Origin: Zoogloea sp.
Lineage (GTDB): Bacteria; Pseudomonadota; Gammaproteobacteria; Burkholderiales; Rhodocyclaceae
Direction of reading: 5' to 3'
Length of the DNA stretch: 35,279 nt
Assembly (NCBI GenBank): GCA_023150125.1
Contig: JAKLLM010000004.1
Span: forward strand, 1 to 35,279
Positions 27,623 through 35,279 of this stretch are shown one piece after another (the first letter of the stretch is position 1; each line of letters opens with the position of its first letter). The position numbers and the translations under genes were made by a program. The notes under the pieces are model-generated. The model was not told the origin of the DNA. It did no database searches and saw only the letters and a program-made list of their open reading frames with translations.

Positions 27623-28552
27623 TTACGGGAGGAACAGGAAGAGGTTGCGGCCGGCGCGGTGGAAGCCAGCCTCGTCGACGAGCATGTCGAGGGAGAGGGT
27701 GGCGAGGTCGTCGGCGAAGGCGTCGACGGCCGGGTCGGTTTCCATCGAGACGATCTTGAGGCTGGCCTGGCAGTCGGGGCAGGTTTCGGCCCTGACGGCG
27801 CGGTGGGCCGGGCCGCTGGCGCCTTCGAGGGCCTGGTAGGCGATGCCGCGGGTGTTCTGGCAGGGCACGCACTTGATGCGCGTGACGTGCCATTCGCAGG
27901 CGCACAGGCTGCAGGTGACGTAGCGCACACCGTGGCCGCCGTCGCCGATGCGCACGATGCTGGCCACCGGCGGTGCGCCGCAGGCCGGGCACTGGCCGCC
28001 TTCGAAGCCGGTGGGGATGTCGGTAGCGGCGAGGCCGAGGGCGGCGGCGGTCCACAACACCTGCAGGCTGGCGCCGATGAGCGGGGCGAGGGCCAGCTCG
28101 ACAGGGTTGGAGAGGTTTTCGTCGCCGCGCAGGATGCTGCGGGTGAGGGCGGCGAGGCGCTCCTCGGGGAAATCGGGAAGGGCCGCGATGGAGTTCTTGA
28201 GGCCGGCCGGGGCGTGGGGCACGACGGCGGTGGCGAGGTCGTGGAGCACGGCAATCCAGTCGGCCGGGAGCTGGGCGCCGTGGGCGTCGAGGGGCGGCAT
28301 GCCGTGCTGGCGGCAGCGGCGGAGGTGGGCTTCATCCGGCGGGGCGGTGGGGCCGCGGCCGTCGAGCAGGGCTTGCTGGGCGTCGGCGAGGCGGGCCGCG
28401 AAGGCGAGGAAGTCGGCCATCGCGTGGCCCTGGGCGAGGCTGCGCAGGCGCTCGGCCCGCCCGGCGAAGACGCGGGGCGAGGGCAGCCGGTTGGGGCTGG
28501 CCTCGCTGCCGGCCTGGGTGGCGATCTCTTCGGGGCTGAGGAGGGTGGGCAT
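27623..28552 (-). CDS. fdhE: Formate dehydrogenase accessory protein FdhE
   Basis: CxxC motifs CPACGAPP, CSLCACEW, CVPCQNT, CPDCQAS; located between fdo and sel genes. Confidence 0.93.
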   Translation of the reverse strand: MPTLLSPEEIATQAGSEASPNRLPSPRVFAGRAERLRSLAQGHAMADFLAFAARLADAQQALLDGRGPTAPPDEAHLRRCRQHGMPPLDAHGAQLPADWIAVLHDLATAVVPHAPAGLKNSIAALPDFPEERLAALTRSILRGDENLSNPVELALAPLIGASLQVLWTAAALGLAATDIPTGFEGGQCPACGAPPVASIVRIGDGGHGVRYVTCSLCACEWHVTRIKCVPCQNTRGIAYQALEGASGPAHRAVRAETCPDCQASLKIVSMETDPAVDAFADDLATLSLDMLVDEAGFHRAGRNLFLFLP

Positions 28553-28629
28553 GTTTGCGGGGTTTCCTGTGGGGCGGTGGCCCGTTGAAAAGGCCCGGAG
28601 GGGCGGGTGCGCCTCCGGGCCCGGGTGGC

Positions 28630-29256
28630 TTACTTGCCGGTCATCTGCTTGTACCAGGCCCGGTGGTGCTGCTTGGCCCAGGCGCGGGTGACGGTGCCGT
28701 AGAGCATCGCCCGGATGGTGCCGCGCACCCAGATGGCGGCATACACGTGGATGATGATCGCGGCGATCATCAGCGCAGCGAACACCGCGTGGAGCAGGGC
28801 GCCCAGGCGGACCACGCCGATCGGGAAGCTGGCGGAGAAGTACGCCCGCCAGATCACGATGCCCGACACGAACAGCACCAGCATGGCCACGCCGAGGAAC
28901 CAGAACAGCAGCTTCTGCCCCCCGTTGTACTTGCCCATCTCCGGCATGTTGTGGTCGTCGCCGTTGACCATCTCCTTGGCCCGTTTCACCCATTCCCAGT
29001 CGGCCTCGCGCATGCGGTTGAGGCCCTGGAAGCGGAAGAACATCACCACGAAGAACAACATCATCGCGACCCCGATGAAGGGGTGCAGGATGCGCGTCCA
29101 GGTGCCGCCGCCGAAGAGCATCGTGAGCGGGAACAGCGCCGGGTGGAACAGGGACAGCCCGGAGAGCGCGAGCAGGATGAAGCAGATGCCCGTGACCCAG
29201 TGGTTGGCCCGCTCCGAGGCGGTGTAGCGTTGCAGATCATGCGGATCGCGGATCAT
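28630..29256 (-). CDS. fdoI: Formate dehydrogenase cytochrome b556 (gamma) subunit
   Basis: [61 protein letters not shown]. Confidence 0.93.
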   Translation of the reverse strand: MIRDPHDLQRYTASERANHWVTGICFILLALSGLSLFHPALFPLTMLFGGGTWTRILHPFIGVAMMLFFVVMFFRFQGLNRMREADWEWVKRAKEMVNGDDHNMPEMGKYNGGQKLLFWFLGVAMLVLFVSGIVIWRAYFSASFPIGVVRLGALLHAVFAALMIAAIIIHVYAAIWVRGTIRAMLYGTVTRAWAKQHHRAWYKQMTGK

Positions 29257-30148
29257 TTTTCGCCCTCCAGTTCACGCTCGACTTCGGCTTCGATCTCCTT
29301 CGACACTTCGTTCGGGCCCTTCATCACGTAGTGGAACAGGCCGCCCAGCGCCGCGGCGGCCATGCCGGCCATCGCGAGGGGTTTGGCGACGCTCTTCCAG
29401 AGGGTGACGGTGGGCGCGATCGTCGGGTCGGCCGGCAGGCCGCTGTACAGCGCGGGCTTGTCGGCGTGGTTGAGCACGTACATGACGTGCGTGCCGCCCA
29501 CGCCGGCCGGGTCGTACAGGCCGGCGTTCTTGAAGCCGCGCTCCTTGAGCTCGGTGACGCGTTCGGCGGCCAGCTCCTGCATGTCGACCTTGGAGCCGAA
29601 GCTGATCGAGCCGGTCGGGCAGACCTTGACGCACGCCGGCTCGAGCCCGACCGCGACGCGGTCGGAGCACAGCGTGCATTTGTAGGCCTTGCTGTCCTTT
29701 TGCGAGATGCGCGGGACGTTGAACGGGCAGCCGCTCACGCAGTAGCCGCAGCCGATGCAGTTTTCCTGGTGGAAATCCACGATCCCGTTGGCGTACTTGA
29801 TGATCGCCCCGGCGCCGGGCAGGCCTTGAGGCAGCCCGGGTCCTCGCAGTGCATGCAGCCGTCCTTGCGGATCAGCCACTCGAGGCCGCGCTCTTCGGTC
29901 TCGACTTCGGCGTAGCGCATGACCGTCCAGCTCTGGTCGGTCATGTCCCGCGGGTTGTCGTAGGTGCCGGCACAGGTGCCGACTTCGTCACGCAGGTCGT
30001 TCCACTGCATGCACGCCACCTGGCAGGCCTTGCAGCCGATGCACTTGGAGACGTCGATGAGTTTGGCGACCTCGAGGGTCTTGCGCGCCTGGGGCGATTC
30101 GGTGGTGGTGGCCGAGCGCTTGGCGATGTCCAGTGATTGCAGTGCCAT
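29253..30148 (-). pseudogene. fdoH: Formate dehydrogenase iron-sulfur (beta) subunit, split by an apparent -1 nt frameshift near 29807-29810
   Basis: [26 protein letters not shown] continues in another frame as [31 protein letters not shown]; ORFs 29735-30148 and 29253-29879 overlap at a G4 run (minus strand). Could be sequencing error. Confidence 0.85.
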
Positions 30149-30158
30149 GGCGATCTCC

Positions 30159-33083
30159 TCAGGCTTTCTCGACGTTGACGAGGAAGGACTTGAACTCCGG
30201 CGTCTGGGTGTTCGCGTCTCCCACGAAGGGCGTCAGGGTGTTGGTGATGAAGCCGTTCTTGGCCACACCCTTGAAGCCCCAGTGGAGCGGAATCCCGACG
30301 TGGTGCACCGTCTTCCCGTCCACCTGCAGCGGCTTGATGCGCTTGGTGACCACCGCCACTGCCTTGATGTAGCCGCGGTTGGAGCTCACCTTGACCTTGT
30401 CGCCGGCCTTGATGCCCTTCTCGGCTGCCAGCGCCTCGCCGATCTCGACGAACTGCTCGGGCTGGGTGATGGCATTCGACTCGACGTGCTTGGTCCAGTA
30501 GTGGAAGTGCTCGGTGAGCCGGTAGGTGGTGGCCGCGTAGGGGAAATCCTTGGCGGTGCCGAAGGCTTCCATGTCGCCCTTGAAGACCCGCGCGGCCGGG
30601 TTGGAGACGGCCTTGGGGTTGTTGGGGTGCATGGGGTTGGTGCCGATCGGCGTCTCGAAGGGCTCGTAGTGCTCGGGGAAGGGGCCTTCGTTCATCATGC
30701 CGCGGGCGAAGAAACGCGCGACGCCCTCGGGGTTCATGATGAAGGGGCCCATGCCGTCTTCGGGGGCGGAATCCGCCTTGAAGTCGGGCACGTCGGAGCC
30801 CAACCACTTGCTCTGGGCGGCGTCCCACCACACCTGCTTGCGCTTGGCGTCCCAGGGTTTGCCGGACGGGTCGGCCGAGGCGCGGTTGTACAGGATGCGC
30901 CGGTTGGCCGGCCAGGCGAAGGCCCAGCCGAGGGTCTGGCCGTTGTGCCAGGGGTCGGCGGTGTCGCGCCGGGCCATCATGTTGCCCTTTTCCGTCCAGG
31001 CGCCGGAGAAGATCCAGCATCCGCAGGCGGTGCTGCCGTCGTCCTTGAGCTGGGCGAAGCCGTCGAGCAGCTCGCCGGCCTTCTTGACGAGCTTGGTCGG
31101 GTCCTTGGCGTCGAACTGGTCGGCCAGGGCCTTGCCGTTGTACTCCTTGGCGAGCTCCTCGGGCGAGGGTTCGTCGGGGCGCTTGTAGGCCCAGGCGAGG
31201 TTGAGGATCGGGTCGGGGAAGGCGCCGCCGTCCTTCTTGTACATCTCCCGCAGGCGCAGGAACAGGCCGGCCATGATCTCCGGGTCGGTCTTGGCCTCGC
31301 CCGGGGGTTCGGCGCCCTTCCAGTGCCACTGCAGCCAGCGGCCGGAGTTGACGATGGCGCCGTCTTCTTCGGCGAAGCAGGTGGTCGGCAGGCGGAACAC
31401 CGTGGTCTGGATCTTGGCCGGGTCCACGTCGTTGAACTCGCCGTGGTTCTGCCAGAACTCGGAGGTCTCGGTGGCCAGCGGGTCCATGATGACGAGGAAC
31501 TTGAGTTTGGACAGCGCCGCGCTCACCTTGGCCTTGTTGGGGAAGGAGTTGAGCGGGTTGAAGCCCTGGGCGAAGTAGCCGGTCATCTTGCCCTGGTGCA
31601 TCAGCTCGAAGACCTGCAGCACGTCGTAGGTTTTATCGAGCTTGGGCAGGTAGTCGAAGGCCCAGTTGTTGTCCTTGGTGGCGGCAGCGCCGTACCAGGC
31701 CTTCATCAGGCTGACGTGGAACTTGCCGTAGTTCTGCCAGTACGACAGCTGCCCCGGCCGCATGGGCTTGGGCGCGCGCTTGGCGATGTAGGCGTCGTAG
31801 TCGGTCTCCTTCTCGCCGGGCAGGGTCATGTAGCCCGGCAGCAGGTTGGACAGCAGCCCGAGGTCGGTGAGGCCCTGGATGTTGGAGTGGCCGCGCAGGG
31901 CGTTCACGCCACCGCCAGCGCGCCCGATGTTGCCGAGCAGCAGCTGCACCATCGCTGCGGTGCGGATGATCTGCGAGCCGGTGCTGTGCTGGGTCCAGCC
32001 GAGGGCGTAGAGGATGGTCATCACCCGGTCGGGGGTGTGCGTGGAGGCGAGCATCTCGGCCACCTGCAGGAACTTGTCCTTGGGCGTGCCGCAGATCTTC
32101 TCGACCATCTCGGGCGTGTAGCGGGCGAAGTGGGCCTTCAGCAGGTTCCAGACGCAGCGCGGGTTTTCGAGGGTCGGGTCGGTCTTGACGTAGACCTTGT
32201 TGCCGGCGATCAGGTAGTTGATCACCCCGCCCAGGAAGGCGATGTCGGTGCCGGTGCGGATGGGCGCGTAGAGGTCGGCCAGCGCGGCCGAGCGCGTGAA
32301 GCGCGGGTCCACGACGACCAGTCGGGCCTTGTTCTTCGCCTTTGCTTCGGTCACCCATTTGAAGCCGCAGGGATGGGCTTCGGCAGCGTTGCCGCCCATG
32401 ATCAGCACCACGTCCGCATTCTTGATGTCGGACCAGTGGTTGGTCATGGCGCCACGGCCATACGTCGGGGCAAGACTTGCCACCGTCGGGCCGTGTCAGA
32501 CACGCGCTTGGTTGTCGAAGGCGAGCATTCCCAGGCTGCGCACCACCTTGTGGGTGATGTAGCCTGCTTCGTTGCTGGAGGCGGAGGCGGCGAGGAAACC
32601 GGTGGTGAGCCAGCGGTTCACCGTCACGCCGTCGGCGTTCTTGGCGATGAAGTTGGCGTCGCGGTCTTCCTTGACCAGCTTGGCGATGCGGGTGAAGGCC
32701 TCGTCCCAGCTGATGCGCTTCCATTCCTTGGAGCCGGGTTCGCGCACTTCCGGGTACTTGAGCCGGTTCTTGCTGTGCACGAAGTCGAGCAGGCCGGCGC
32801 CCTTCGGGCACAGGCTGCCGCGGTTCACCGGGTGGTCCGGGTCACCCTCGATGTGGAAGATCTCGGCGTGGGCGTTCTTGGCCTTGTCACCCAGGCTGTA
32901 CATGATGATGCCGCAACCGACCGAACAATACGGGCAGGTGTTGCGGGTTTCGGTGCTGCGGGCGAGCTTGAAAGTGCGGACTTCGGCCAGCGCGGCGGTG
33001 GGCGAGAAGCCCATCGCGACGAGACTCGATCCGGTCAAGCCCCCGGCGGCCACCTTGAAGAACTGGCGCCGTGAGAGTTGCAT
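30159..33083 (-). CDS. fdoG: Selenocysteine-containing formate dehydrogenase alpha subunit (UGA=Sec at 32496-32498), Tat substrate
   Basis: [53 protein letters not shown] continuous across in-frame TGA; ORF track splits it at the UGA. Confidence 0.95.
32455..32498 (-). promoter_or_regulatory. Bacterial SECIS element immediately downstream of Sec UGA
   Basis: Minus: TGACACGGCCCGACGGTGGCAAGTCTTGCCCCGACGTATGGCCG; apical hairpin GGCAA-GTC-TTGCC (32469-32481). Confidence 0.8.
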
Positions 33084-33133
33084 GTTTCGTCTTCCTCCTC
33101 CGGTTGTTGTGACAAGCGTGCGTTGGTGAACCT

Positions 33134-33149
33134 TGCAAGCCTCGCGCCA
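33134..33149 (-). promoter_or_regulatory. Sigma-54 (RpoN) promoter upstream of fdoG
   Basis: Minus: TGGCGCGAGGCTTGCA versus TGGCACGRNNNTTGCW; GG/GC separated by 10 nt. Confidence 0.75.
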
Positions 33150-33202
33150 GCTTCGCGTGCCTTTCAAAACAGGGATTTAGTGGTGCTCACTGAAAAAAAT
33201 TG

Positions 33203-33235
33203 GGACATTTTGTCCTTGGCTAGGACAGATTGTCT
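33203..33235. promoter_or_regulatory. Two enhancer-like dyads GGACA-N3-TGTCY
   Basis: GGACATTTTGTCC (33203-33215) and GGACAGATTGTCT (33223-33235), centres 20 bp apart, about 85-105 bp upstream of the predicted sigma-54 start. Confidence 0.6.
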
Positions 33236-33370
33236 ATGTGCAGCGCAGCGTAATCCCGGCATGAGAGCCAGTCTTCTTCAAGACTTGCAATGTCCTCGAT
33301 ACCTAGACGTGGGGACAAGCCCCCTGCAATCTTCAGTAGCAGCGTTTATGGCAGATGCTGTTTTTTTTAT

Positions 33371-33397
33371 TAAGAAACGAAAATATCGTGCCGATAA
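33371..33397 (+). promoter_or_regulatory. Sigma-28 (FliA)-like promoter element upstream of crfC homolog
   Basis: TAAGAAAC-N11-GCCGATAA; exact GCCGATAA -10, weak -35. Confidence 0.4.
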
Positions 33398-33547
33398 GCT
33401 AAGCGTCATTGGACGAACACAAGGGCGTGGCTCGCTCCCGGAGCGCATGACCACGACACCTACTACAGCAGCCGGACCGAACAGCAGATGAAATATGCAA
33501 GTCCGCATCTGCTCAGGGAATCAATGAAACCAACCGAGTGAATCGAC

Positions 33548-35279
33548 ATGCACGAGAAAAATATCGACCTGCTCTGCGAAGAAGCCCGACGCTTGCTCAA
33601 AACTGAGATCGACTTCCTGAAAAAAATGCAGGATGAATCAGGTGTCATTGTCCAGGCGCATGAAGGTGAGAGTCAGACCTTTGACCGTGATTCCATTCTC
33701 AAGCACGGTGAGGTGCTTAAGGGTGAGCTGACCAAGCTTGAAGAACTCGAGATGGTACTGGCGGTTGTTGGCACGATGAAGGCCGGCAAGTCCACCACCA
33801 TCAATGCGATTGTCGGAACCGAAGTGCTGCCCAACCGCAATCGTCCGATGACGGCCTTGCCGACGCTTATCCGCCATACTCCCGGCCAGACCGAGCCGGT
33901 ATTGAAATTCGACAACAACACACCCATCAACGATTTGATGAGTACTTTGCACAAGATCGTCCAGAGTTCCAAGGCAAAAGACTACGTTGATGATTTGAAG
34001 CGCAATCCAGACATGGAAGAACTGATTGCGCTGATCGATCGGAAGGCCACTTTCAAGCCGATCTACCAGGGTTCTGAATCCATTTTTTGGTTCCTCAAGA
34101 GCCTGAACGATCTTGTGCGCTTGTGTGGGGATATGCAGGTGGATTTTCCTTTCACTAGCTACGACGAAATCCATGAAATGCCGGTGATCGAGGTGGAGTT
34201 TGTGCACCTGCGCGAAATGAAGGCGACCAACGGACGCCTGACCTTGCTGGATACTCCGGGCCCCAACGAGGCAGGTCAGCAGCATCTGCGCAAGATGCTC
34301 AAGGAGCAATTGACCAAGGCCTCTGCGGTTCTGGCAATTCTCGATTTCACGCAGCTCAAATCGGATGCGGACGCTGAAGTCCGCAGGGAACTCGAAGAAA
34401 TCGCTGGTGTGGCTGAAGGCCGTCTTTTCACGCTGGTTAACAAGTTTGATCAAAAGGACAGGCACGGCGACGACGAGGAGCAAGTCAAGGCCTTCGTGTC
34501 CGAGAAGCTGATGGAGGGGCGGATCGAAAAGAGTCACGTGTTTCCGGTCTCGTCCAAGTGGGGCTACCTTGCGAACCGAGCGAGGAACGAGCTCTTTGTG
34601 AATAAAAAGCTGCCCGACGCAACGGAGCATTCGTGGGTTGTGGATTTTGCCGAAGAAGCTTTTGGTCGTAGGTGGGAAAGCAAGATCGGCGACGCGGAAG
34701 AGGTGAAACATGCGGCCGACGAACTCTGGAAAGACTCCCTCTTTACCGAGCCGATGGAGAAGGTCATCCATGCAGCCCATGCGGGTGCTGCGGCCTATGC
34801 CATCGATTCGGCAGCTGCCAAGCTGATCGATATCGCCAAGCGGGCGGACAATTTCCTCGGGCTGCGTGAGAGTGCCTTGACAAAAAGCGCTCGAGAGCTC
34901 CAAAAGCATATTGCTGAACTACAAAAAGATATGGAGAAAATAGCCGCCAGCGAGAAAGTCACAGTCAATAAAGTGAATGAAATGCTGGCCGGCCTTACGA
35001 AGGGAACGGGTGCGCTGTTTGGTCAGATTGAGAAGAATGCGCTGGAGACGCTTGCCACGTATTTCAAGGAGGGAAAGAGGCAGGAACGCATTCTGGCCGA
35101 AGAGAAGAAGCGGAGCAAAAAGAGCGAGACTGAAGACCATTGGGGCGGCGGCCTGTTTTCCTCCACGCTCAGATCTATCTCCTCGTCCAGCAGGAAGTCC
35201 TCCTCCAGCATCGATGTTGATTTTGACCCCTCTAGCCCGATCATCAAGTTCGATGGGCAGAAGGAGGCCCGAGTCCTGC
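33548..35279 (+). CDS. crfC: CrfC/YjdA dynamin-like GTPase, truncated by window end
   Basis: VVGTMKAGKSTTINAIVGTEVLPNRNRPMTALPTLIRHTPGQ; LTLLDTPGPNEAGQQHL; LVNKFDQKDR; PVSSKWGYLANRARNEL. Missing from ORF track because it has no stop inside the window. Confidence 0.92.
   Translation, partial: MHEKNIDLLCEEARRLLKTEIDFLKKMQDESGVIVQAHEGESQTFDRDSILKHGEVLKGELTKLEELEMVLAVVGTMKAGKSTTINAIVGTEVLPNRNRPMTALPTLIRHTPGQTEPVLKFDNNTPINDLMSTLHKIVQSSKAKDYVDDLKRNPDMEELIALIDRKATFKPIYQGSESIFWFLKSLNDLVRLCGDMQVDFPFTSYDEIHEMPVIEVEFVHLREMKATNGRLTLLDTPGPNEAGQQHLRKMLKEQLTKASAVLAILDFTQLKSDADAEVRRELEEIAGVAEGRLFTLVNKFDQKDRHGDDEEQVKAFVSEKLMEGRIEKSHVFPVSSKWGYLANRARNELFVNKKLPDATEHSWVVDFAEEAFGRRWESKIGDAEEVKHAADELWKDSLFTEPMEKVIHAAHAGAAAYAIDSAAAKLIDIAKRADNFLGLRESALTKSARELQKHIAELQKDMEKIAASEKVTVNKVNEMLAGLTKGTGALFGQIEKNALETLATYFKEGKRQERILAEEKKRSKKSETEDHWGGGLFSSTLRSISSSSRKSSSSIDVDFDPSSPIIKFDGQKEARVL

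Noticed and set aside
29964-33074. 1036-aa plus-strand ORF antisense to fdoG/fdoH
   Set aside because: Shadow ORF of a GC-rich gene. The opposite strand has unambiguous FdoG/FdoH homology; the antisense translation is low-complexity with no recognisable domains.
33078-33491. Small ORFs in the fdoG-crfC intergenic region
   Set aside because: No homology or convincing ribosome sites, and they overlap promoter-like elements.

Overview
This is a GC-rich, gene-dense bacterial chromosomal segment. The protein flavour suggests a betaproteobacterium, perhaps Rhodocyclales, but that is inference. Recognisable blocks from left to right: (1) a tightly overlapping plus-strand operon (2-5022) with the 3' end of an Aas-type acyl-ACP synthetase, a rhombotarget-type lipoprotein with a GlyGly-CTERM-like tail, a GTG-started rhombosortase, an amidohydrolase and an MFS-PlsC (LplT/Aas-like) fusion; (2) a minus-strand three-gene cluster (5030-7205) with a c-type-heme Tll0287/DUF3365-like membrane sensor and a receiver-like protein, preceded by nested dyads and a perfect CRP-type palindrome; (3) yaeQ, an Ala/Lys-repeat lipoprotein, and efp next to the EF-P arginine rhamnosyltransferase earP; (4) an unusual duplicated AT-rich, DnaA-box-containing module (about 10498-10706 and 11024-11267) flanking an 89-aa ORF, resembling a bipartite oriC with no dnaA in view; (5) mostly housekeeping or orphan genes (aminotransferase, ComEA-like, GspE/PilB-like ATPase, AEC and EamA transporters, an 882-aa orphan, YjdM, a NYN+LOTUS protein); (6) a compact minus-strand selenocysteine/formate dehydrogenase block: fdoG with in-frame UGA and SECIS-like hairpin, fdoH with an apparent 1-nt frameshift, fdoI, fdhE, selA, selB, a MITE-like 244-bp inverted-repeat element, tRNA-Sec (selC), a GcvH-like protein and a DsrE-like protein. 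It is preceded by a near-consensus sigma-54 promoter and two enhancer-like dyads; (7) a CrfC/YjdA dynamin-like GTPase running off the right edge, with a sigma-28-like element upstream. All assignments come from reading the sequence and recalled family motifs. No database search was run.
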